A stretch of 33,331 bases of DNA from Methanobacteriota archaeon (GTDB lineage Archaea; Thermoplasmatota; Thermoplasmata; SG8-5): positions 1-33,331 of the forward strand of contig VMTD01000023.1 of the NCBI GenBank assembly GCA_013791785.1, in the 5' to 3' direction. The notes beneath the pieces were generated by a model. It did not search any database. It saw only the letters and a program-made list of their open reading frames with translations, and was not told the DNA's origin. Below are positions 8,420 to 15,768 of this stretch, one piece after another. Position 1 is the first letter of the stretch. Each line of letters starts with the position of its first letter. The position numbers and the translations under genes were made by a program.

Positions 8420-8475
8420 TTCTCGAATTCAGCGGATTCGAGAACTATAAAAATGCCCGCTCCGATGGGGCGGGC
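8420..8475 (+). terminator. Double hairpin after the flotillin gene
   Basis: Two hairpins follow the stop codon. The first is TTCTCGAAT paired with ATTCGAGAA (8420-8428 with 8436-8444). The second is GCCCGCTCC paired with GGGGCGGGC around a 3-nt loop (8455-8475), followed by a T-rich stretch. They most likely end or stabilise the 5628-8419 transcript. Confidence 0.55.
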
Positions 8476-8600
8476 TCCATTTTTCATTATTTTCATTGAC
8501 CGCCTATTGGACTCCTCGCCGGTTATTCTGAAGTTCTGCATCCCGGGGTGTGGGATAAATCGGTTTCCCCGGTCCGAAATCATGGGAATACCCCGACAAC

Positions 8601-8611
8601 CTTTTAATATT
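8601..8611 (+). promoter_or_regulatory. TATA box of the nfeD/stomatin operon
   Basis: CTTTTAATATT sits about 50 bp before the TTG start at 8653 and downstream of the flotillin hairpins. This supports separate transcription of the second operon. The stretch between the hairpins and this box (8476-8600) holds nothing else I recognise. Confidence 0.45.
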
Positions 8612-8652
8612 CGAACAACGCTACTTGAATCACAAAGCAAGAGGTGGAGAAT

Positions 8653-9117
8653 TTGGATATTGATGAAAGTACAATCGGGCTGGTCCTGATAGTAATCGGT
8701 ATATTGATGCTGGTGTTAGAGGCATCCTCGCCGGGATTTTTCATAGCCATCCCGGGAACGGTGGTACTTATTCTGGGAATGATCGGCATAATCGCGCCTG
8801 ACCTGTTTTTCACCTGGGTGAGTCCTGTGGTAGCATTGCTCATCTCCCTGCCGATAACCATTGTGGCCATCAAATTTTACCAGAAGCTCGCACCACCCGA
8901 AGCCCCCACAACAACCGTGGGAACATCGCTCATCGGAAGGCAGGGAACGGTAACGGTGGAAATCAAACCAAAGCAGATATCTGGAAAGGTGCAGGTGGAG
9001 AACCAGTCCTGGAGCGCAACCGCCAGCACGGTGATACCCGCCGGCACCGAAGTAATCATACTGGAGAGCAGGGGCGTGCATGTGTTGGTTGAACCGGTAG
9101 AGGAAAGGAGGAAGTAG
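8653..9117 (+). CDS. nfeD: NfeD family protein (short form)
   Basis: This is a 154-residue protein with about three hydrophobic segments in the first 85 residues (including S-P-G-F-F-I-A-I-P-G, the family hallmark) and a C-terminal OB-fold domain (L-I-G-R-Q-G-T-V ... S-A-T-A-S-T-V-I-P-A-G-T-E-V). That is the short NfeD type, without the ClpP-like protease. TTG 8653 is preferred because GTG 8644 lies inside the GAGGTGG ribosome binding site. NfeD proteins are encoded next to SPFH proteins across prokaryotes and contact them in the membrane. The stomatin-like gene starts 1 bp downstream. Confidence 0.88.
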   Translation: MDIDESTIGLVLIVIGILMLVLEASSPGFFIAIPGTVVLILGMIGIIAPDLFFTWVSPVVALLISLPITIVAIKFYQKLAPPEAPTTTVGTSLIGRQGTVTVEIKPKQISGKVQVENQSWSATASTVIPAGTEVIILESRGVHVLVEPVEERRK

Positions 9118-9118
9118 A

Positions 9119-10234
9119 ATGTCTATAGAAATGATAATCGGGCTAGTATTGTTGATAATATTCGCGGTCATATTCATACTGATGACCAGCGTTCGTATAG
9201 TCCAGCCGTACGAGCAGGGGCTGCTGGTAGTTCTGGGTAATTTCAAGCGCGTGCTGAACCCCGGGTTCAACATGGTGCCGCCGCTCATCTCGCAGGTCAC
9301 GAAGCTCGACCTGAGAACACAGGTCATGGATGTCCCAAGGCAGGAAGTCATAACCAAGGACAACTCACCGACGAACGTTGACGCCATAATTTACATCAAG
9401 GTCATAGACCCGAAAAAGGCATACTTCGAGGTGGATGATTACCGCCGGGCGACAATATACCTGGGCCAGACCACACTGAGGTCCATCATCGGTAACATGG
9501 AATTGGACGAGATACTTTACAGCAGGGAGAGAATTAACGATGCACTCCGCGACATACTGGACAAGGCCACCGACCAGTGGGGTGTGAAGGTCGAAGCCGT
9601 TGAAATTCGTGAAGTGGACCCAACAGGCCCGGTCAAAGCCGCAATGGTGGAGCAAACGTCATCCGAGAGGCGCAGGAGGGCTGCAATCCTCACCGCGGAC
9701 GGCGAGAAGCGTTCCTCCATCCTGGTTGCCGAGGGAAACAAGCGTTCCCGCATTCTCCAGGCCGAAGGCGTACGTCAGTCCAAGATACTGGAAGCAGAGG
9801 GTCAGAGAATGGCAATGATACTGGAAGGCCAGGGTGAGGCCCAGCGCCTCAGGATACTGGCAATGGGCGCATTGCCATTGGACCACAAGGCCATGACTGT
9901 GCTTTCTCTTGAAGCCCTCAAGAAAATGGCGGATGGCCAGGCCACCAAGATAATCTTCCCCTTCGAGATATCCAGGCTTGTGGAGGGCGCGGCCGATTAC
10001 CTGGGCGTGAGCCGCAAGGAGAAGGACTACACCGCCATGTCAATGACCGAGCTGGAAGGCATTGTCGGAAAGGCCAGCGACATCCTGGGCGATATTCCGA
10101 ATAACTTGGCTATCAGGGAGAAAATTCAGTCCATCGAGAAGGAGCTGGCGCAGGAAGCCCAGACTACCGAGAAGATTGCCGAAAATCTCAAGAAGGGAAC
10201 GAAGCAGAGATTCGACGAGATAGTCGGCAACTGA
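9119..10234 (+). CDS. Stomatin/prohibitin-type SPFH protein (slipin)
   Basis: This 371-residue protein has an N-terminal membrane segment (about 5-25) followed by V-Q-P-Y-E-Q-G-L-L-V-V-L-G and a complete SPFH domain to about residue 170. A helical region repeats A-E-G-x-[KR]-x-[SA]-x-I-L (four units, about residues 185-250). A C-terminal domain with the conserved T-K-I-I-F-P-F-E stomatin block follows. It forms ring-like membrane oligomers in related systems. It is the second gene of the nfeD-stomatin pair; in archaea such pairs have been linked to membrane protein quality control. A Gln/Glu-rich tail of about 80 residues is longer than in minimal stomatins. Confidence 0.9.
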   Translation: MSIEMIIGLVLLIIFAVIFILMTSVRIVQPYEQGLLVVLGNFKRVLNPGFNMVPPLISQVTKLDLRTQVMDVPRQEVITKDNSPTNVDAIIYIKVIDPKKAYFEVDDYRRATIYLGQTTLRSIIGNMELDEILYSRERINDALRDILDKATDQWGVKVEAVEIREVDPTGPVKAAMVEQTSSERRRRAAILTADGEKRSSILVAEGNKRSRILQAEGVRQSKILEAEGQRMAMILEGQGEAQRLRILAMGALPLDHKAMTVLSLEALKKMADGQATKIIFPFEISRLVEGAADYLGVSRKEKDYTAMSMTELEGIVGKASDILGDIPNNLAIREKIQSIEKELAQEAQTTEKIAENLKKGTKQRFDEIVGN

Positions 10235-10243
10235 GCCAAGGAA

Positions 10244-10269
10244 ATGCCCGCCCCGACAGGGACGGGCAT
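10244..10269 (+). terminator. GC-rich hairpin after the stomatin gene
   Basis: ATGCCCG and CGGGCAT pair, continued by CCC/GGG, around a short loop, 10-35 bp after the stop codon. A T-rich run follows. The arm resembles the flotillin terminator (AAATGCCCGC). Confidence 0.5.
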
Positions 10270-10317
10270 AATTTACCTTTATTAATTTCATTTTCTTCAT
10301 TCGGTCGGCTGCCGACT

Positions 10318-10674
10318 TCACCCTCTCTTGAAGTGATTCATTTCCCCTGGTATCTCCAGCGAAATCTCCACCATGCCCATCCTCTCGCCGTCCTTGTACC
10401 ACGGGGCCTGGTAGATTAGTTTTCTGATACCGTTCTTCTCAACAGTGTAAGCATTCACTTCACCGGATGCCAGCAGGCCGTCCAGCTTGGCCCTGGCCAC
10501 CGGGGGGTGGCAGTCCCGGAGATTTTTGCCAATCAACTCCGCGCCGCCGTATTTGGCGAATGTCTCTGCGGAGCGATTGTTCATTTCCAGTACCTTGCCG
10601 TCCATGTCGCAGACCGTGACGGCGCCGGGAAATTCGTCCACCCACTGATGTGACTGGCTGTCTTTTTTTGTCAT
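10318..10674 (-). CDS. Stand-alone PAS domain protein
   Basis: This 118-residue protein is essentially one PAS domain: P-G-A-V-T-V-C-D-M-D-G-K-V-L-E-M-N at the start, then L-I-G-K-N-L-R-D-C-H-P-P, then a strand pair with G-x-V-E-I-S-L-E-I. The D-C-H-P-P block is typical of the PAS group found at the C-terminus of DUF438-type proteins and as single domains in anaerobes. PAS domains bind small ligands or cofactors and mediate protein contacts; the ligand is not readable here. A weak GCAGGT ribosome binding site precedes the ATG, and the A/T-rich box near 10708 may be its promoter. It converges on the stomatin operon. Confidence 0.82.
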   Translation of the reverse strand: MTKKDSQSHQWVDEFPGAVTVCDMDGKVLEMNNRSAETFAKYGGAELIGKNLRDCHPPVARAKLDGLLASGEVNAYTVEKNGIRKLIYQAPWYKDGERMGMVEISLEIPGEMNHFKRG

Positions 10675-10769
10675 TGGAATACCTGCGAGGAAGTAATGGG
10701 AACGGGGCTAAAAGGATTTGGCTGAAATTGAGGTGGGCTAAAGGTCGATACCCAGCCACTTGGCCAGTA

Positions 10770-10925
10770 TGTGCGCCGGTTTAAGCTAACCCTGCCCTCA
10801 CAGGCGGGGCGTTAAAAGGATGATGCGGGAATCGTGTCACATGACCAGATTCGAAAAATCTGGTCCATTACCCCGCCCTCAAGCAGCAATACAGATGAGA
10901 TTCAGACGGGGCATGATGGGGTTGG
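10770..10925 (+). repeat. Structured repeat, copy A
   Basis: About 156 bp with a left hairpin (CCTGCCC/GGCGGGG, 10791-10809), a conserved core (TTAAAAGGATGATGCGGGAAT) written here only by position (10812-10832), a central hairpin (ACCAGATT 10844-10851 with AATCTGGT 10857-10864) and a right GC-rich arm pair (CCCCG near 10871, CGGGGC near 10907). It aligns along its whole length to the reverse complement of 30302-30459 and more weakly to 29102-29200 and 31627-31961. The gap 10675-11073 holds no gene I can support. Confidence 0.75.
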
Positions 10926-11073
10926 CTGGAACCAGCCGCTGGGCCAGGTTGGCCAGTGCCGTTGTGCGGTCTTCGGCCAGAATTTATTATGGGCAAAATT
11001 TGCTGTATCTCACTCCCAAAGATTTTTAATGGGCATCGGTTTCTGGGCGTAAGAACGTATACGCAAACTAAGC

Positions 11074-11181
11074 GGGCCTGTAGCTCAGCTAGGTGGAGCA
11101 CTCGGCTCTTAACCGAGGAGTCAAGGGTTCGAAAGGAACTTGGTATCAAAACCAAGTTCCTCGAACATCCCTTCAGGCCCG
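11074..11181 (+). tRNA. tRNA-Lys(CUU) with a 34-nt intron in the T-loop
   Basis: The acceptor stem GGGCCTG (11074-11080) pairs with CAGGCCC (11174-11180). The D-stem is GCTC/GAGC. The anticodon stem CTCGG/CCGAG encloses loop CTCTTAA, so the anticodon is CTT, reading AAG (Lys). The T-stem AAGGG (11123-11127) pairs with CCCTT (11169-11173). Between its arms the gene is 34 nt too long. Removing 11134-11167 restores the canonical T-loop TTCGAAT and a 74-nt tRNA. The insert folds into a perfect 10-bp stem, a 4-bp helix and a 3-nt bulge, as expected for the archaeal tRNA-splicing endonuclease. CCA is not encoded. Confidence 0.9.
11134..11167 (+). other. Non-canonical tRNA intron (between positions 59 and 60)
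   Basis: AGGAACTTGG (11134-11143) pairs perfectly with CCAAGTTCCT (11152-11161) around an 8-nt loop. Below it, TTCG (11128-11131) pairs with CGAA (11162-11165), with an A-rich 5' bulge and a CAT 3' bulge, and then the T-stem. This is a relaxed bulge-helix-bulge. The boundaries are inferred from the only excision that restores a normal 7-nt T-loop. Confidence 0.8.
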
Positions 11182-11281
11182 TTATTTCTTTACATCACAT
11201 ATTATAGACATCATGTACGCTCTCACACGCTTGGTTTCCACTGGCTTTAATCCATTGTTAAGCGATGCGATTGCGGTTAAT

Positions 11282-11956
11282 TCATCCCAGTTTTGTTCCG
11301 CACTCACCGCAAAACCCGGTTCCAGGCGGGTTTTGGGCACCGCATTTCGAGCATTTGTTCAGGTCGAGTGGTGTTCCACAGCTATTGCAGAACTTTCCTT
11401 CTCCTGCCGGTTTGCCGCATTTGGGGCAGATTGTCTGTTTCGCCTCGATCTCTCCTGAAAATACCTGTGTAGATGCAGCTTTTGCACGTATGTCTGCGGC
11501 CATCTTCTCGGCTCTTGCAGCGGCCACTTCTGTGCTCACGCGCGGCGCGTCAGCAACGCAAAGGCCGGATTCATCGTTCCAGCAGTTCTCACAAACCCAT
11601 TTGGTACATTTTGGGCACCGGGTGAAATTTCCCTTTATCTCGTTCTGAGCCTCTTCATACGCGGCTTCATGTTCCTTGTGCCAGGCAGGTGTCATGCCCT
11701 CATATTGGCCGCCAACAGCGTCGCTTCCTAGTTCCATACCGGAGCCGGCCGAAGAGTATCCGGTAAAGCTTCCCGCGGCACCGGCCATCTTTCCGAGGCC
11801 CTTGAGAAATCCTTTTTTCTTGTATGTTTTTGAGGCTTTGAATCTTGTCTTATATCCTTCATTGCAGTTACTGCAGAAGAACGTAAACTCAAATCCTGCA
11901 TCTGTGCTGTTGTCCTTGTAATTGTCTGTAAAGCCTATAAGTTTTCCACTTCCCAT
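11282..11956 (-). CDS. Multi-zinc-ribbon protein
   Basis: This 224-residue protein has several cysteine pairs: C-S-N-C near residue 28, C-P-K-C-x4-C-E-N-C-W near 115-125, C-P-K-C-G ... C-N-S-C-G and C-S-K-C-G ... C-G-E-C-G in the last 55 residues. The two C-terminal units are standard zinc ribbons. A Gly/Ala/Ser-rich stretch (about residues 50-80, G-K-M-A-G-A-A-G-S-F-T-G-Y-S-S-A-G-S-G) may be a flexible or amphipathic segment. No catalytic domain is visible. It is the last gene of the minus-strand operon, starting 5 bp after the preceding stop with GGAAGGTGAT as ribosome binding site. A function in protein-protein contact is likely but inferred. Confidence 0.75.
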   Translation of the reverse strand: MGSGKLIGFTDNYKDNSTDAGFEFTFFCSNCNEGYKTRFKASKTYKKKGFLKGLGKMAGAAGSFTGYSSAGSGMELGSDAVGGQYEGMTPAWHKEHEAAYEEAQNEIKGNFTRCPKCTKWVCENCWNDESGLCVADAPRVSTEVAAARAEKMAADIRAKAASTQVFSGEIEAKQTICPKCGKPAGEGKFCNSCGTPLDLNKCSKCGAQNPPGTGFCGECGTKLG

Positions 11957-11961
11957 TTAAA

Positions 11962-12300
11962 TCACCTTCCAATCTTTAATGGTTTACCACATTTTATACA
12001 TTTCCCTTCGATCGGCGGTTGCTCTGTTTTGCATTTTTTCCTCGGACAAATGACTACCAGCCTTTCGCCGCATTTATCGCAGTGGTCCCCGAAATATGTG
12101 CTCTCATCGCAGTTAGGGCATTGTACCTCGAGTGAGATACCGCAGCCGCTGCATTTCATCATTCCTTTCTCTATCGGATTTCGGCATTTCGGGCATCTGT
12201 CCGGCCCCAGCGGGTTATATTTACCGCAGAACGGGCACACGCTTGTATTATTCTCTACCAAGCCGTTACAATAACGGCAGGGGTGTTTGTATCCTGGCAT
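11962..12300 (-). CDS. Tandem zinc-ribbon protein
   Basis: This 112-residue protein is almost entirely zinc-binding: C-R-Y-C/C-P-F-C, C-P-K-C/C-S-G-C, C-P-N-C/C-D-K-C and C-x4-C/C-I-K-C pairs give four ribbons in a row. A strong AAAGGAGGAA site precedes the ATG. It lies between the FecR-domain gene and another multi-ribbon gene in the same operon. Such stacked ribbons usually act as adaptors. Nothing indicates nucleic-acid binding in particular. Confidence 0.8.
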   Translation of the reverse strand: MPGYKHPCRYCNGLVENNTSVCPFCGKYNPLGPDRCPKCRNPIEKGMMKCSGCGISLEVQCPNCDESTYFGDHCDKCGERLVVICPRKKCKTEQPPIEGKCIKCGKPLKIGR

Positions 12301-12318
12301 ATTTTTTCCTCCTTTCTA

Positions 12319-13692
12319 TCACATATCTTTTCTGTTCGCTTCCATCATTTCCTTGAGATTGTACGGAATTGTTATTATTTTTCCCAATCCCGCATCCGTG
12401 CAGGTGCACATCTGGTTCGTTTTGACAATCACGGAATTTCCTTTCAAATCACTGAAATCAACTTCGCCCTCTATGACGGTGAGGGTGGTGGTGCCCTCGG
12501 AGGTCTGGAATGAGAAGATGGTTCCACGCACAGCTATTACTGCCTGGGGGGAGCGTACCTCAATGCCTCGTCCTTCTGATTTTATATTTTCTACTATTTG
12601 AGACAATTCCCCCAATGTCACCTCTAATTCGGCCTCTTTTTCCTTTTTCCCTCTCGTGTCATTAAAATCTCCTGTGAAAAGAATCGCCCCGTCTTCCATG
12701 TAAATTAGGTCTGGGCTGTTGAATTTTACCTCGGTGTTCGGTCCGATTTCCAGCGTTGCGCCAGTGACATCCATGACCTGAACCGTTTCATCATTTCCAG
12801 TTCTTATGGTGTCCTTGTTCCTGATTTCACTGTCTTCTTCCAGAACGCTCTCTTCACCGTTGTCATGTGTTACTTTCACTGTTTTCTTTTCCTTTGATGC
12901 TACCTTATCCTTTTTTCCACCAATTTTCAAAATTACTGAACGAAGAATATCTTGCACCTCTTCCCTATGAGCGAACCCCTCTTTCTTGAGAGTTGAGCCG
13001 CTACATACACAGGGAATTCGATCATTGTTTCTACAGATTGCATCACATTTTGGCGTACAAATTTCCCTATCCCCTGGATCTATAATGTTAGACAGCACAA
13101 CTAGTGAATCATAAATAGAGAATCTCCCTACCAAAATAGAGAGGATAGCTGGCTTACCCTTCTCATCTATGAGTACTCTTGCCTTTCCGCCAAGATACTC
13201 TATTTCTTTGATTTTTTGTAGTTCTTTGGCCATATTTTTGACCATCTCTTCGGCCATCTTTTTTTGCTTCTCATACATCTCTTTTGCTTCTTCTTGTTGT
13301 TCTTTGGTAAGGCCGTTGTATTGTTCCTCTACTTTTTTCATTGTCTTTTCCAGTTCCAAAAGAGACTTCTTAACATTATTGGTTTGATCAACATTCAACA
13401 TGGACTCGTCTTCTATCCAGGCAACAGTGAACTCGGACAAAAAATCATATTTTGATGATTTTTGATTGGGCAAACTTCTAGGGGCAGAAAGGATAGAAGA
13501 AACATCTGAATGTGGACAGGGACGCAAATGCCCTAATGTTACAGAAATAGTGCATCTGTTAGGGACTCTACATAACTCTTTCCATCCTGAGGGCCAACTT
13601 GACGGCACTAGTTTGTCCATCTCATCTTCTGTTGGCGGTATTTCTTTTTTGCTCAATGAAATCGATTCTATGAACCAATTATTACCGCTCAT
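12319..13692 (-). CDS. FecR-domain protein with coiled coil and cysteine cluster
   Basis: This 457-residue protein opens with a poorly conserved segment (1-100) and an acidic/lysine-rich coiled coil (about 105-170). A cysteine cluster follows at about 212-230 (C-x3-C-x3-C-x8-C-x-C). A FecR-type beta domain covers about 285-430, with D-T-I-R-T-G, A-T-L-E-I-G-P-N-T-E-V, V-I-A-V-R-G-T-I-F and V-I-E-G-E-V. FecR domains outside iron regulation act as extracytoplasmic or scaffold beta modules. No signal peptide or membrane helix is evident, so this copy may be cytosolic. The start ATG overlaps the previous stop (ATGA), so it is translationally coupled to the upstream gene. Confidence 0.75.
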   Translation of the reverse strand: MSGNNWFIESISLSKKEIPPTEDEMDKLVPSSWPSGWKELCRVPNRCTISVTLGHLRPCPHSDVSSILSAPRSLPNQKSSKYDFLSEFTVAWIEDESMLNVDQTNNVKKSLLELEKTMKKVEEQYNGLTKEQQEEAKEMYEKQKKMAEEMVKNMAKELQKIKEIEYLGGKARVLIDEKGKPAILSILVGRFSIYDSLVVLSNIIDPGDREICTPKCDAICRNNDRIPCVCSGSTLKKEGFAHREEVQDILRSVILKIGGKKDKVASKEKKTVKVTHDNGEESVLEEDSEIRNKDTIRTGNDETVQVMDVTGATLEIGPNTEVKFNSPDLIYMEDGAILFTGDFNDTRGKKEKEAELEVTLGELSQIVENIKSEGRGIEVRSPQAVIAVRGTIFSFQTSEGTTTLTVIEGEVDFSDLKGNSVIVKTNQMCTCTDAGLGKIITIPYNLKEMMEANRKDM

Positions 13693-15080
13693 TCTTCTTC
13701 ACTTCCTATATTGTCATCGACAGCGGGTTCTCCCTGCGGTTCCTCGCTCTCGTCATCGTTCTTGTTCCATTTCACTTTGCTGTCAGTGTTCCGGGCATTG
13801 AATTCCAGCAGGTTCTGAACATCCAGTTCCCACTGTTCCTTTGAGCGGTGATGCACCCTGCCGATGAAACTGTCGCGAAGGACCGATATGGACGGAATCC
13901 GATTCATCATATCCCTGTAATGGTCGTACTTCGGCTCCAGCAGCTTCTGTTCGGAGAGGTAAATCGGCTCCCGCCTGAAGTTGATGTCCATCATGCACTC
14001 GTTCATCTGGATTACGAGTTCCTCAACGAGTTTGTCGAGTTCCACGGCATCCGTGTAACTGCTATACACATCATTCGGTGCTATCCTGAAGAAATAGGAT
14101 GCCATACCGCCGCCTACATCTGACGCGGCTTCCATGGCAATGGCGTTTCCGGGCCCTTTTCCCTCCCGTCCATGGATGGGAATGAAGAACCAGATGTATG
14201 TTCCGGTAATGTCGCCCATCAACCCTCTTTTCACGCCCACCCACATCTTGTTGCGGCATCCTCTGTTGATGAGATTGTTGTATTCGTCCTTCACCTTCAT
14301 GACTTCTAAACGCTCTTCGAGCTTGATCCACAGGGTTGGTGAAACAGAATCAATCTCTTCCCTGCTGGCGGCCCTTCCGTCTTTCATGAACCTTGCTGCG
14401 ATGCGTATCTCGGCCGGATTGGCATTCGGAATGAGCTCTGTGAGAATTATCTGGGTCTTGAGATTCAGCTCGTTCATGGTATCCGACAGCGCCTTGTTGA
14501 ACGGGTCGGTTTTCTTCCCGAGCATGGACAGGACATATGTTCCTTTACGTTCGGTGATTACCCTGAGGGTGTAATCCTTCGCTTCGACTTCTGTCACGCT
14601 GTTGAACGGTATTCGTATTATGTTACTGGTATCGGGCATTATGACCAGTGCCGTTTCATAGACGCGGAGATTGCACTCGCCCTTGACGGTTTCGTTCCCC
14701 GCACGATCCAGATGCTGGAATTGCCCCTTGACCCCTGACTTCTTGAGCGATTCTTGCATGAGCATCTCCTTCAGGCAAAGTTCGTTCTTCATGCGTGTGA
14801 ATCTGCGGATGAAATCCTCGTATTTGAAGCCAAAATCGGCGATTACCAGTTCCTCTTTTGATGTCAGGTTGAAATTGAGCTTGTAATCCGCCGCAGCGAA
14901 TGTCACGATGTCCTCGAATCCAAAGAGCAGAACCTCCCCGAACATGGGAAGAATAGTGATATGGTCCTCGAACAGGTTGATTTCTCCTTTCCCCGTTGCG
15001 GTCTCGTTGCCTTCCCCATTCCTCAACGAATAACTGATGGAGCATTCCATGATGATTTTTTGTTCACTTTCTTCGTTCAA
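13689..15080 (-). CDS. Uncharacterised protein with two PH/GRAM-like N-terminal modules
   Basis: This 463-residue protein is not assigned to a family. Residues 1-95 and 110-205 look like two related beta-rich modules. Each has a G-E-[IC]-[NL]-L-x-[EV] strand, a hydrophobic strand (I-T-I-L-P-M / L-V-I-M-P-D), a loop into F-[ED]-D-I-V / F-N-S-V-T, and a closing helix with L-x4-[MT]-x4-L-x-L-K. That is the look of bacterial PH or GRAM folds. The middle has a G-C-R-N-K-M-W-V-G-V-K region and a Gly-rich stretch. The tail is acidic. TTG 15080 is supported by GGGGGG 6 nt upstream. It overlaps the FecR-domain gene by 4 bp. Confidence 0.65.
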   Translation of the reverse strand: MNEESEQKIIMECSISYSLRNGEGNETATGKGEINLFEDHITILPMFGEVLLFGFEDIVTFAAADYKLNFNLTSKEELVIADFGFKYEDFIRRFTRMKNELCLKEMLMQESLKKSGVKGQFQHLDRAGNETVKGECNLRVYETALVIMPDTSNIIRIPFNSVTEVEAKDYTLRVITERKGTYVLSMLGKKTDPFNKALSDTMNELNLKTQIILTELIPNANPAEIRIAARFMKDGRAASREEIDSVSPTLWIKLEERLEVMKVKDEYNNLINRGCRNKMWVGVKRGLMGDITGTYIWFFIPIHGREGKGPGNAIAMEAASDVGGGMASYFFRIAPNDVYSSYTDAVELDKLVEELVIQMNECMMDINFRREPIYLSEQKLLEPKYDHYRDMMNRIPSISVLRDSFIGRVHHRSKEQWELDVQNLLEFNARNTDSKVKWNKNDDESEEPQGEPAVDDNIGSEEE

Positions 15081-15206
15081 TATAATCCCCCCATGCTGTG
15101 TTTTCTTCGATAAAAAGCGAATGTGTTACCGCTTTAAAAAACTTGCGTCTGTAGTGGATAGCCGATTCTAGTAATGGCCAATGGCGCCGGGTGCGACTGT
15201 AAAGAC

Positions 15207-15767
15207 CTACTTCGTGGAATCCGGCGGCAGCCAGATGTCAGAAAACACCGGCCCTGATTCGTAAGCCACTTCTCTGATGTCGAATATGTCCACCTTTTCC
15301 TCGCTGCCGCATTTTTTGCACACGAGATATGGCGCGTCCTCCCTGGATTCTATGCTCTTTGGACTGCCGCACTTGCATTTCACCAGCTTATCTACTGCAT
15401 CGTGATGCGGTTTTTCAAGTGATCCGGCCAGCTTGATTCCGCTGTGGGTGCTCATGTATGCCGAAACATACACGTGGTTGGATGTGGCTAGCTTCAGTCT
15501 TTCTATGTATCCCTCTTCACGGAGGTCTGCGACATCGTCTTCGCCTTCCTTGCTGACGTTTGCATACCTTGAAGTGCCCATGTAGTCCACCAGGCTGGGT
15601 GCGAAATCATACCCCTCGAAAACTCCGAGATGTATGCCGCGGTTCACAAGTGCCAGTAATGGAATTTTCTTAATCCAAGTCTCTTCTTCATTCCTTTTCT
15701 TTGCCGGCTTGGTAAAGTTGGATATCAGGATTATCAGTCTTTTCTGGTCCTGTGTAAGTTCAGTCAT
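15207..15767 (-). CDS. Winged-helix-like and zinc-ribbon protein, unknown function
   Basis: This is a 186-residue soluble protein. Residues 1-100 are helical and include D-V-A-D-L-R-E-E-G-Y-I-E-R-L, which looks like the end of a winged helix. Residues 128-155 form a zinc ribbon (C-K-C-G ... C-K-K-C-G). The start ATG lies 1 bp after the stop of the large coiled-coil gene, with GGAGGCGC as ribosome binding site, so the two are coupled. It could be a regulator or a structural subunit of the system; sequence does not decide. Confidence 0.65.
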   Translation of the reverse strand: MTELTQDQKRLIILISNFTKPAKKRNEEETWIKKIPLLALVNRGIHLGVFEGYDFAPSLVDYMGTSRYANVSKEGEDDVADLREEGYIERLKLATSNHVYVSAYMSTHSGIKLAGSLEKPHHDAVDKLVKCKCGSPKSIESREDAPYLVCKKCGSEEKVDIFDIREVAYESGPVFSDIWLPPDSTK

Positions 15768-15768
15768 A

